DNA of 64,000 nt from Lentihominibacter butyricus (GTDB lineage Bacteria; Bacillota; Clostridia; Peptostreptococcales; Anaerovoracaceae): positions 124,001 through 188,000 of the forward strand of contig NZ_JAOQJP010000001.1 in the NCBI RefSeq assembly GCF_025567305.1. The letters are read 5' to 3'. The notes under the pieces were generated by a model. That model was not told where the DNA came from. It saw nothing but the letters and a program-made list of their open reading frames with translations, and ran no database searches. Below, in pieces: positions 25,849 to 33,506 of the stretch; positions within the stretch are counted from its first letter, which is position 1; each line of letters starts with the position of its first letter. The position numbers and the translations under genes are program-made.

Positions 25849-27342
25849 ATGATAGGAAAACCACTTAAAGATCGTACATCATGGGACAAGGCGGATGAAT
25901 TCTGCTGGTACATGGAGACGATGCATCCTGACGAAGAGGTCAGACGCCAGTTCCGCCTTGTCAAGATCGACGGGACGGAATTTATTGAAATATGGTCGAT
26001 ACAATGGGGCGGAGAGACTCTGCTGGGCAGGTATGAGGTAGTAAAAAGATTCAGGCATGGCATGTCGGACTACATAATGATGAACGAGCCGGAACAGGAA
26101 CCGCCGTTTGGCGTGTACAGCTACACATTCAGAATGTTCAGCAGGACGGTAGTAAGGATCTACAATATAAAACCGGAGCTCAAGGCAAAGCTGATAGAGC
26201 TGTACGCTCCGGAGCAGAGTGCGCAGAGCGGCAGCAGCGGCGAGGACGCCGGTGTGATACAGGAAGATGAAGATTTGTTAAACACTGAAGAAGATATTGG
26301 TAGTGCGACATCCGAACAGCAAGTCTTCACGCAGGAGGAATGCAGAGCGAGGCTGTCAGAAGCCACGGAGAAATTCTTTGCGCAGTTTTCAGATAACGGT
26401 TCGCATACCGGTGACGGCAGCTTTACATTCCTGTACACCGACGACAGGAGTGTCTACGATTACTGGGATCTGCAGTTTGTACTGAACAATGACACGCGGT
26501 CGCACAAAGAGATCGCGCCGCTTTTTCCTGAAGACAACAGAAGTCCGCATAAGCTGTACATGGCGGTGCTGGGCAGAGAGGATACTTTTGAGCTGCAGAA
26601 GCTCCTTGACGGCGGATATGACAAATGCCCGCACGATTTCAGGATCTTCGGGAGCTATGCTTCGGAAATCGCCGGCGGTCTCAGGATGGCCGAAATATGT
26701 CGTCAGGAAACCGTACATGATGAAAAGCAGAAAAAATTTGCAGAAAGAGCAGTGCAGATTTGCAGGAGGCTCATAGAACTGGGATATTTCAGCACGGAAA
26801 ATGAAGTGTGCGAGTTTTTCAAAACAAAATATATACCGCGGATGAAAGCCGTGTATGGACCGGCGCAGGAAGCGCTCGCAAAGCTTAGTGAGATCGACAG
26901 AGAGTGCGGTGGCGTTTCTGAAAGCGAGAAGGAAATCCGGATCTACACTGAGATCGTTGTGCCGGCGGTCAGAACTGAAGAGCTCAAGATGTCGTGGACG
27001 CAGCATCTGGTGAAGGCGACGCTCGAAAAGGTGGAATTCTGCAGGTCGCAGCTCAGGGTGCATCTGACCTTCAGGAACAACAGCGATTTCACATTCTTTT
27101 TCTTTGCGGATGAGGTGACTCTGCTGCAGAACGGCAGAGAGCTGCAGCCTGACGTCATAGATTACAGCATGCTGCCGGCTGATACCGTGCACAGTCACAC
27201 CTCGTCATCGGGCGTGCTGATATTTGATGTAAAGGATCCGCAGAAGGATTTCAGGCTGATCATCGATGGCTCGTATATCGGATCGGAGGATGAGGATAAG
27301 TGTGAAGCGGAGTGCTATTTTGAGTTTGCTGTGGAAGTGTAA
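25849..27342 (+). CDS. Hypothetical 497-residue protein downstream of csm6
   Basis: I do not recognise the family. The N-terminal about 120 residues look like a compact alpha/beta domain. A low-complexity acidic linker (residues about 122-155, Ser/Gly/Glu-rich) follows, then a mostly helical middle. The C-terminal about 110 residues form a beta-rich segment (LRVHLTFRNNSDFTFFFFAD) reminiscent of Ig-like beta sandwiches in extracytoplasmic DUF4352-type proteins, but no signal peptide or membrane helix is present. A GGAGG site precedes the ATG and no terminator is visible in the 50 bases after csm6, so co-transcription is possible. Base composition is closer to the core genome than to the cas genes, which argues against it being part of the CRISPR module. 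Confidence 0.6.
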   Translation: MIGKPLKDRTSWDKADEFCWYMETMHPDEEVRRQFRLVKIDGTEFIEIWSIQWGGETLLGRYEVVKRFRHGMSDYIMMNEPEQEPPFGVYSYTFRMFSRTVVRIYNIKPELKAKLIELYAPEQSAQSGSSGEDAGVIQEDEDLLNTEEDIGSATSEQQVFTQEECRARLSEATEKFFAQFSDNGSHTGDGSFTFLYTDDRSVYDYWDLQFVLNNDTRSHKEIAPLFPEDNRSPHKLYMAVLGREDTFELQKLLDGGYDKCPHDFRIFGSYASEIAGGLRMAEICRQETVHDEKQKKFAERAVQICRRLIELGYFSTENEVCEFFKTKYIPRMKAVYGPAQEALAKLSEIDRECGGVSESEKEIRIYTEIVVPAVRTEELKMSWTQHLVKATLEKVEFCRSQLRVHLTFRNNSDFTFFFFADEVTLLQNGRELQPDVIDYSMLPADTVHSHTSSSGVLIFDVKDPQKDFRLIIDGSYIGSEDEDKCEAECYFEFAVEV

Positions 27343-27471
27343 AGCAGAGAGCCATTGTAAAAAGATGACTTTGATTTGATGATGTGCGATGGCATCAGGC
27401 AGGTAAAGATTGATGATTCAGTATCTGTATAAGATGCTTTTGAATTCAAATGAAACTCTTTTTATTTGAAA

Positions 27472-27507
27472 AAAACTCAGTCCCGCTGGTGTGCAGGGCT
27501 GAGTTTT
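27472..27507 (-). terminator. Terminator of manganese catalase gene
   Basis: AAAACTCAG and CCC pair with GGG and CTGAGTTTT around a 10-base loop. Read on the minus strand it ends in a run of T, as an intrinsic terminator should, about 50 bases past the catalase stop codon. It may also stop readthrough from the unknown gene on the plus strand. Confidence 0.75.
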
Positions 27508-27556
27508 GCTGTAGTGGCGTGCTGGCGCTGCATCATGGCTGCAGGTCGTCCCGCGA

Positions 27557-28234
27557 TCACGAGTTCGGCGGAGTGAAGGACGGCGGTGCGGCCTTCGTGT
27601 CTCCGAACGCATTGGCAGGCGACGGAGTGGAAAGATCGAAATACATCCTCGAGTCCTCGGTGACACCAAAGTCGTGGTTCGAGCCGGTATCCTGGATCTT
27701 GTTGAAGGCTTCGCGGAAAAGCGCATTGTGTGCTTCTTCGCGGTTGAGCAGGAAATCGATGGTTTCCCTGACCTTCTTGTCGTCGATCTGTCTGTAAAGG
27801 TATTCGTAGACGACTTTTGCACGCTGCTCCGAAGCGATATTTGAGAGCAGGTCGGCGCACAGGTCGCCGGTGACTGTCACGTAGTCGCCGGTCCATGAAT
27901 AGCCGGAAGAATTGATCAGGCCGGGGTTGAGCCCCAGCAGCACGTGGCTCTGGATCTCGCCTGCGCCGACAGCTGAGGCGTCCACATCATGACCGTTCAG
28001 CAGGTTGATCGTCTCTGCGACCATTTCCATATGGCTCAGCTCTTCGGCTGCGATATCCATGAACAGATCCTTGATAGTCGGATCCTTTATGCGAAAACTC
28101 TGCGACATATACTGCATCGCGGCTTTAAGCTCGCCGTTGCCGCCGCCGAGCTGTTCCTGCATCAGCGCTGCGTAGTGCGGATTCGGCCTTTCCACAGCTA
28201 CAGGATGGAATAATTGTTTTTCGTGTTTGAACAT
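27557..28234 (-). CDS. Manganese catalase (CotJC-type)
   Basis: 225 residues, ferritin-like four-helix bundle. The dimanganese ligands are visible as the Glu of ALMQEQLGGGNGELK, the pair EELSHME, the Glu of ASEQRAKVV and REEAHN. It disproportionates hydrogen peroxide. Close homologues include the spore-coat protein CotJC, but sporulation neighbours are not seen. The ATG at 28234 is preceded by AAGGAGG with ideal spacing. An 11-residue upstream extension has no such site. The C-terminal 40 residues are Pro/Ser-rich. Together with the superoxide reductase at 46.3 kb it indicates oxidative-stress defence in an anaerobe. Confidence 0.9.
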   Translation of the reverse strand: MFKHEKQLFHPVAVERPNPHYAALMQEQLGGGNGELKAAMQYMSQSFRIKDPTIKDLFMDIAAEELSHMEMVAETINLLNGHDVDASAVGAGEIQSHVLLGLNPGLINSSGYSWTGDYVTVTGDLCADLLSNIASEQRAKVVYEYLYRQIDDKKVRETIDFLLNREEAHNALFREAFNKIQDTGSNHDFGVTEDSRMYFDLSTPSPANAFGDTKAAPPSFTPPNS

Positions 28235-28368
28235 AGCGTTAAACCTCCTTCCTGATAGCATCTGCATAAATGCTGAAAAATATTCGCTCTTTAAAAAATC
28301 GCATATATGATGTATGATTAGTCATAACAAACTTTAAAACAAAAAAGCTCAGAAACAGGGGGCAGTGA

Positions 28369-29100
28369 ATGGAACGATATTTGAGAGAAACACCGATGCT
28401 GGACTTTTCGGCGCCATCGATCAGGGCTCTGATCAGAGAGAGAGGTTGGGATGCTCCGGGTCGGGGATACGCGTGCGCCGCGGCAGACGGCAGCTTTGAA
28501 AAAATAAGATCGATATACGATTTCGTGCGCGATGAGATCCTGTTCGGGTACAACACGGACGACAGCATCCCCGCTTCAAAAGTGCTGCGCGACGGATACG
28601 GCCAGTGCAACACCAAAGGCACGCTGTTCATGGCGCTGCTGCGCGCATGCGGGATCCCGTGCCGCATACACGGTTTCACGATAGACAAAAAGCTGCAGAA
28701 GGGAGCGATGACGGGATTCGTCTACAGGTCAGCGCCGCAGGAGGTTTTTCACAGCTGGGTGGAAGTCCTGCTCGAGGGAACCTGGTATGAACTCGAGGCA
28801 TTCATCCTTGACAAAACATATCTGCAGAAGCTCCAACAGGCAAACAGCAGCTGCACGGGAGCGTTCTGCGGCTACGGCGTGGCAGTGCGCGATTTCCAGG
28901 AGCCCGTGATAGACTTTGACCGGAACAGCACATACATACAGAGCGAAGGCATCACGCAGGACTTTGGGATATACGACTGCCCGGACGATCTGCTGAAAGA
29001 ACACCATCAGGAAATGTCCGCCGCGAAAGCTTTCCTTTACAGGCACCTGGGCCGGCACCTGATGAACCGCAACGTGAAAAAAATACGAAATGGCCGCTGA
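28369..29100 (+). CDS. Transglutaminase-like cysteine protease/peptidase family protein
   Basis: 243 residues. The transglutaminase core carries the catalytic Cys80 in GYGQCNTKGTLFMALLR, the His in VFHSWVEV and the acidic residue in TWYELEA. No signal peptide is evident, so it is probably cytosolic. In bacteria such domains usually hydrolyse amides or peptide bonds rather than cross-link. The substrate is unknown. Its neighbours are a divergent manganese catalase and a ketopantoate reductase homologue 94 bases downstream, giving no functional clue. Confidence 0.8.
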   Translation: MERYLRETPMLDFSAPSIRALIRERGWDAPGRGYACAAADGSFEKIRSIYDFVRDEILFGYNTDDSIPASKVLRDGYGQCNTKGTLFMALLRACGIPCRIHGFTIDKKLQKGAMTGFVYRSAPQEVFHSWVEVLLEGTWYELEAFILDKTYLQKLQQANSSCTGAFCGYGVAVRDFQEPVIDFDRNSTYIQSEGITQDFGIYDCPDDLLKEHHQEMSAAKAFLYRHLGRHLMNRNVKKIRNGR

Positions 29101-29194
29101 GCCGCATTTTGCATCTTTAAAAAAACTTTAAGCGCCATGAAAGATGTGGTATATATAGTAGCAGAGCATTTTACAGTAAAAAGAGAGGCATGAT

Positions 29195-30151
29195 ATGCAA
29201 AAATTGACTGATAAGAAGATCGCGGTGGTCGGAGCAGGCGGGGTAGGCGGATACATGGCCGGGATGCTCGGCAGAGTCTGCACGCACCTGAGTGTTGCGG
29301 CCAGAGGCAAAAGACGGGAGGCGCTGAGCGAACACGGCATAGTTCTGCACAGCGACCACAACGGAGAGATCGTATCGAGACCTGAACGCATTGTGACGAC
29401 AGCTGAGCTGGGCGAACAGGACTATATTTTCGTCTGCGTGAAGAACTATTCCCTTGAATCGGTGTGCAAAGACCTGCAGCCGGCGGTCGCCAGGGATACT
29501 GTGATCGTGCCGGTGATGAACGGGGCGGACACAGGTGAGAGGATAAGACAGTTTATCGGAAAAGGCACTGTTGTCGACTCGCTCATATACATCGTGACAT
29601 TTGCGAACGAAGATTTTTCCATAACGCAGCAGGGCGATTTTGCAAATCTTCGGATAGGGATACAGAATGCCGACGATGCTCAGAAACGAAAGATCGACGA
29701 AGTCTCCGATATACTGAGTGCGGCAGGCATAGACCATGAAAAAGCCGATGACATCGAAACGGAGATATGGCGAAAATACATACTCAACTGCGCATACAAT
29801 GTCGAGACCGCGTTTTACGACAACACGATAGGGCAGCTGCGCGACGATCCCGTGAAGGCGAAGGAGTACGAGACGCTTGTGGAAGAGGCGTATCATGTGG
29901 CGCAGGCGAAGGGCGTCAGCGTCACGCAGGAACATATAGATCGGATCATAAACAGGTTTTACAGAGAGCTCGCGTACGGTGCTACGAGTTCGTTGCAGCG
30001 TGACGTCTGCAGCGGGCGCACATCGGAGCTGGAGACATTCAGCGGATATATAGTTCGGGAAGCAGACCGGCTGGGAGTCCCGGCACCGCTTTCGCGCAGG
30101 GTGTACGAAGGGCTGAAAGAGATCTGCGAAGGCAGGAGATCGCAGGTGTAA
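29195..30151 (+). CDS. panE: Ketopantoate reductase family (2-dehydropantoate 2-reductase)
   Basis: 318 residues, full length. The N-terminal Rossmann motif GAGGVGG (residues 13-19) binds NADPH. EIWRKYILNCAYN carries the catalytic Lys and the Asn of the ApbA/PanE C-terminal helical domain, followed by the conserved Glu-rich helix. The reaction is NADPH-dependent reduction of 2-dehydropantoate to pantoate for CoA synthesis. Paralogues of this family with other 2-keto substrates are common, and no panB or panC is adjacent, so the exact substrate is unproven. An AGAGAGG site precedes the ATG. Confidence 0.8.
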   Translation: MQKLTDKKIAVVGAGGVGGYMAGMLGRVCTHLSVAARGKRREALSEHGIVLHSDHNGEIVSRPERIVTTAELGEQDYIFVCVKNYSLESVCKDLQPAVARDTVIVPVMNGADTGERIRQFIGKGTVVDSLIYIVTFANEDFSITQQGDFANLRIGIQNADDAQKRKIDEVSDILSAAGIDHEKADDIETEIWRKYILNCAYNVETAFYDNTIGQLRDDPVKAKEYETLVEEAYHVAQAKGVSVTQEHIDRIINRFYRELAYGATSSLQRDVCSGRTSELETFSGYIVREADRLGVPAPLSRRVYEGLKEICEGRRSQV

Positions 30152-30206
30152 GCGGAGCGGTCATACGAAAGTGTGGACGATCCCGGAAACGGTGCAGATC
30201 GTGCAG

Positions 30207-30293
30207 GCTGTATAGAATGCGCAGCGCAGAGTACGCGGGAATGCAGAGCGTGCTGACTACTCGGGCTGTATAGCATATGCAGCATGCGCAGCG
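30207..30293 (+). repeat. Two copies of a GCTGTATAGC-type intergenic motif
   Basis: GCTGTATAGAATGCGCAGCGC (30207-30227) and a longer version beginning GCTGTATAGCATATGCAGC (30265-30293) lie 58 bases apart just after panE. Related sequences occur in two other intergenic places, 42870-42893 and 47125-47147. GC-rich flanks make them partly self-complementary. Confidence 0.35.
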
Positions 30294-30371
30294 AAGGGCC
30301 TAGGCATTTTCTGCGGGGTCAAGTTTTTTATGCAAAAATTATGCACGTGTATTTTTGAAGCAGGCGTTTAT

Positions 30372-30533
30372 GAGCACGTCATGATTGTATATAAATCGTG
30401 CTCTAGCAGGGGATTTTCATACAGTGCATTGTACTTTTTTTAGTCGTTTTCAATGGGTTTCGTAAATGGGTTACGGTCGGCTTTCGCCGGCCCTGCAAAG
30501 AGCTGCAGTTTAGGCGAGATATGCAGCTTTTTT
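30372..30533 (+). terminator. Hairpin series ending in an intrinsic terminator
   Basis: Three stems follow each other: GAGCACG/CGTGCTC (30372-30403), GGTCGGC/GCCGGCC with loop TTTC (30475-30492), and AGCTGCA/TGCAGCT (30501-30528) followed by six T. The last is a standard terminator. No coding gene lies within the 200 bases before it, so it may end panE readthrough or a small RNA. Confidence 0.5.
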
Positions 30534-30689
30534 GATGCATTTTGTGCATGATTATGCATCTGATCCCTGGTTTATGCGCGAAAAATGTATATGTATTTTT
30601 TCCCAGAGCATCACTATTACGAAAAAAGCTAAAACACATGGGATTTTATGCATTTAACATAATGTGGAAATTAAAAATGCGGGTGAATT

Positions 30690-30840
30690 TCTCTGCCTGT
30701 ACATGTGCGATCCACCTTCCTGCACTTGCGTGATTCCTTAACCGGCGTCTTCGAAGCCCGCTGCCACCTGAGGGCTCCGCAGTCGCTGCCTGCAAAGCTG
30801 CGCCCTCAACACCTGCCCCTTGCATTGATACCCGATAATG
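30690..30840. ncRNA. GC-rich structured segment, possible small RNA or leader
   Basis: In an otherwise AT-rich spacer this segment is GC-rich and folds into a long stem (TGAGGG, CGCAG against CTGCG, CCCTCA; 30769-30808) plus a shorter GGC/GCC stem around CTTCGAA. On the minus strand TATAAT at 30849-30844 could start it. On the plus strand TTGATA (30825-30830), 17 bases, TATATC could be the promoter of the response regulator. It matches no RNA family I can name. Confidence 0.3.
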
Positions 30841-30905
30841 CTTATTATATATCATGAAGTAAGAAGCAACGAATGAAAGGATAAAACAATGATCGGCAGG
30901 TGGAT

Positions 30906-31577
30906 ATGACAGATAAGATCATCATAGTAGAAGACGATGCCGCGCTGGCTGCCGGACTTGGCAGAGCGCTGGCGTCAGAACAGCGTGATATAAGGATATG
31001 CGGCAGGCTGGCAGATGCGGAAAAGCTGATGACAGGATCCGTACCTGTTCTTGTGATACTGGACGTGAATCTTCCGGACGGCAGCGGGTACGATTTTCTC
31101 GAGCGGCTCAGGCAGCACAGCGACGTGCCTGTGATACTGCTGACTGCGAACGACATGGAGGCCGACATCGTCAGCGGGCTCGAGATGGGTGCAGACGACT
31201 ACATAACGAAGCCTTTCAGTCTGGCGGTGCTCCGGGCGAGGGTGAACACGCAGCTTCGCAGGAAAGCGACCAGGCAGACCGCCGTATGCATCGGCAGATA
31301 TCGTTTTGACTTCCGTCGTATGGAGTTTTACGCGGACGGCAGGCCGGTGGAACTCAGCAAGACAGAGCAGAAGCTTCTGAGGATATTTGTGGAAAACCGC
31401 GGGATCACGCTCAGCCGCAGCGATCTCGTGGATCGCGTGTGGACTGACGGGGCGGAGTATGTAGATGAAAACGCGCTTTCCGTGACGGTCAAAAGGCTCA
31501 GGGACAAGCTGGGCGCGAAGGACGATATAAAGACTGTGTACGGCAGAGGCTATATGTGGGTGAAGGAAAATGAGTGA
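30906..31577 (+). CDS. OmpR/PhoB-family response regulator
   Basis: 223 residues. The receiver domain has the acidic pocket EDD at residues 9-11, the phosphoacceptor Asp53 in LDVNLPDGSGYDF, and the conserved Thr and Lys in LLTAND and YITKPF. The C-terminal winged helix ends VYGRGYMWV. The likely ATG at 30906 is preceded by GGCAGGTGG at very short distance. A six-codon frame (30889-30909) with a better AAAGGA site ends on the overlapping TGA, so coupled initiation is conceivable. The stop overlaps the kinase gene by eight bases. Together with the downstream ABC ATPase and FtsX-type permease this is the BceRS-AB/VncRS arrangement for sensing and resisting cell-envelope antibiotics. Confidence 0.9.
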   Translation: MTDKIIIVEDDAALAAGLGRALASEQRDIRICGRLADAEKLMTGSVPVLVILDVNLPDGSGYDFLERLRQHSDVPVILLTANDMEADIVSGLEMGADDYITKPFSLAVLRARVNTQLRRKATRQTAVCIGRYRFDFRRMEFYADGRPVELSKTEQKLLRIFVENRGITLSRSDLVDRVWTDGAEYVDENALSVTVKRLRDKLGAKDDIKTVYGRGYMWVKENE

Positions 31578-32523
31578 TATCATGATGGCTGCAGTCGTGA
31601 CAGCAGCTGTGATCATCGCGCTGGCATCAGCAATCGCGGCGGCTGTGATGTACATGAAACAGCGCAGGGTCATGGACAGCATCGAAGAAATGCTCGAGAC
31701 CGCCAGAAAAGGCAGCTTTACAGAACATGATTTCGACGAGTCGAGATTTTCCGCACTGGAAAACAGGTTCGCTGATTATCTGGCGACATCGGAGATATCG
31801 GCACAGCGCGTGAAGAGCGAAAAAGACAAGATCAAGACTCTGATCGCCGATATCTCACATCAGACAAAGACGCCGATCGCGAACATACGGCTGTATTCGG
31901 AGCTGCTTGACGAGATGGAGCTGCCGCAGGCTGCGAAAGAGTGCACTTTACAGCTCCATGCACAGACTGAAAAATTGAGTTTCCTGATAACTTCGCTGGT
32001 GAAGCTGTCGCGTCTGGAAACTGGGATAGTAGCACTGCATCCGGAAGTCGGGAGCATCGGGCAGCTCGCAGAAGAGGTCGCCGTATCATACAGGGAAAAA
32101 GCTGCAGCTAAGGGGCTGAGCCTGGCTGTGATGCCGGGAGAAGAATGCACCGGTATGTTCGACAGGAAATGGACGGCAGAGGCACTGGGGAACATCATAG
32201 ACAACGGGATCAAATACACGGAGAGTGGCGGTGTGACCGTGAGTGTGAAAAGATACGAGATGTTCGTCTGCATAGAGGTGAGCGACACGGGCGCCGGAAT
32301 AGACGAGAAGGAGATGCCGCGGATCTTTGCGCGGTTTTACCGGGGGAAAGACACGCACGGACAGGAAGGCGTCGGGATAGGGCTTTATCTTGCCCGGGAA
32401 ATAATCTCGGCAGAAGGCGGATATATAAAGGTCAGTTCGGCGGCAGGCAGGGGTTCGACATTTGCAGTGTTCCTGCCGGCAGCGGGGAAGGATGCACCGC
32501 GGAGCGCCGGGGATCGCGGGTGA
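31570..32523 (+). CDS. Sensor histidine kinase
   Basis: 317 residues. One N-terminal membrane helix (residues about 7-29) is followed by a short linker without an extracellular sensor domain. The phosphoacceptor His97 lies in ISHQTKTPIANI. The ATP-binding domain has the N box NIIDNGIKYT, the G1 box DTGAGI and the G2 box GVGIGLYLAREI. A single short membrane segment and little sensing domain suggest that the signal comes through the large permease downstream, as in intramembrane-sensing kinases of the Bce type. That link is inference. Confidence 0.9.
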   Translation: MSDIMMAAVVTAAVIIALASAIAAAVMYMKQRRVMDSIEEMLETARKGSFTEHDFDESRFSALENRFADYLATSEISAQRVKSEKDKIKTLIADISHQTKTPIANIRLYSELLDEMELPQAAKECTLQLHAQTEKLSFLITSLVKLSRLETGIVALHPEVGSIGQLAEEVAVSYREKAAAKGLSLAVMPGEECTGMFDRKWTAEALGNIIDNGIKYTESGGVTVSVKRYEMFVCIEVSDTGAGIDEKEMPRIFARFYRGKDTHGQEGVGIGLYLAREIISAEGGYIKVSSAAGRGSTFAVFLPAAGKDAPRSAGDRG

Positions 32524-32589
32524 AAATCTTACAGAACTGTTAGGATCTGCTGCGCGCCGGAAATAATGTGGAAAGATTGTTTTGATATC

Positions 32590-32633
32590 ATCTGTATGAA
32601 AGGGCGGAGAGTCTCTTTCGTACAGATTTTTTT
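32590..32633 (+). terminator. Strong terminator between kinase and ABC transporter genes
   Basis: A 13-bp stem ATCTGTATGAAAG/CTTTCGTACAGAT (one G-U pair) with a 12-base loop is followed by seven T. It lies 67 bases after the kinase stop and 51 bases before the ABC ATPase start. No second good promoter is visible between it and the ATPase gene, so it may act as an attenuator rather than an absolute stop. Confidence 0.8.
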
Positions 32634-32683
32634 GACCGCCGCATCGCGCGGCAGCTGACGGTGGCGGTGAAAGGAGAAAACAT

Positions 32684-33502
32684 ATGGCGATACTTGAAAC
32701 GAAAAATCTTAAAAAGATATACGGCAGCGGTGCCGGCGAGGTGCGGGCGCTGGACGGCATCGACATGTCAGTCGAAAGTGGTGAATTCGTTGCAGTCGTG
32801 GGTTCATCGGGATCAGGAAAGTCCACGCTGCTCCACATGCTCGGAGGTCTCGACAGGCCGACGTCCGGCAAAGTGTTCGTGGACGGCAGAGACATATTCT
32901 CGTTGAAAGATGAGGCGCTGACGATTTTCCGCAGAAGAAAGATAGGATTCGTCTTCCAGGCGTACAATCTAGTGCCGGTCCTTAACGTATACGAAAACAT
33001 CGTGCTTCCCGTGGAGCTCGACGGCAGGAATGCCGACCGCGGATTCATCAGCAGCATAACGGAGACTCTGGGCATAAGCGATAAGCTTGCTAACCTGCCC
33101 GGGCAGCTTTCCGGAGGTCAGCAGCAGAGAGTGGCGATCGCGAGGGCTCTGGCGACGAAGCCTGCGATACTGCTGTGCGATGAACCGACAGGCAACCTCG
33201 ACAGCAGGACGTCGCAGGATGTGCTGGGGCTGCTCAGGATAACGAGCCGGCAGTACGCCCAGACGATAGTCATGATAACTCACAATGAGGAAATAGCGCA
33301 GCTCGCTGACCGAATCATCAGGATCGAAGACGGCAGGATCAGTAATGGCGGACTTGTAAACGACAGCGCGGAAGTCTTCGGAGGCACAGCCGCAGATGCC
33401 GGTGCAGAGCCCGGTGTAGGCAGAGTCGTAGCCTTAACCGACAGAAATGGAGTCGACAGCGCCGCAGCTCACAGTTCCGGAGCCGGCAGACAGGGGGAGT
33501 GA
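32684..33502 (+). CDS. ABC transporter ATP-binding protein (MacB/BceA type)
   Basis: 272 residues. Walker A GSSGSGKST, Q loop in GFVFQAYNLVPV, signature LSGGQQQRVAIARA and Walker B ILLCDEPTGNLDS are all intact. This subtype pairs with FtsX-fold permeases and works by mechanotransmission or target protection at the membrane rather than classical transport. The last about 50 residues form a Gly/Ala/Asp-rich tail beyond the usual domain end. GAAAGGAG precedes the ATG. The permease gene starts four bases after its stop. Confidence 0.92.
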   Translation: MAILETKNLKKIYGSGAGEVRALDGIDMSVESGEFVAVVGSSGSGKSTLLHMLGGLDRPTSGKVFVDGRDIFSLKDEALTIFRRRKIGFVFQAYNLVPVLNVYENIVLPVELDGRNADRGFISSITETLGISDKLANLPGQLSGGQQQRVAIARALATKPAILLCDEPTGNLDSRTSQDVLGLLRITSRQYAQTIVMITHNEEIAQLADRIIRIEDGRISNGGLVNDSAEVFGGTAADAGAEPGVGRVVALTDRNGVDSAAAHSSGAGRQGE

Positions 33503-33506
33503 CGCG

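Noticed and set aside
30690..30840. SRP RNA, tmRNA, RNase P RNA or a known riboswitch
   Set aside because: The conserved cores of these RNAs as I know them (for example the SRP GGAAG/AGCAG loop) are not present. Left as an unassigned structure.
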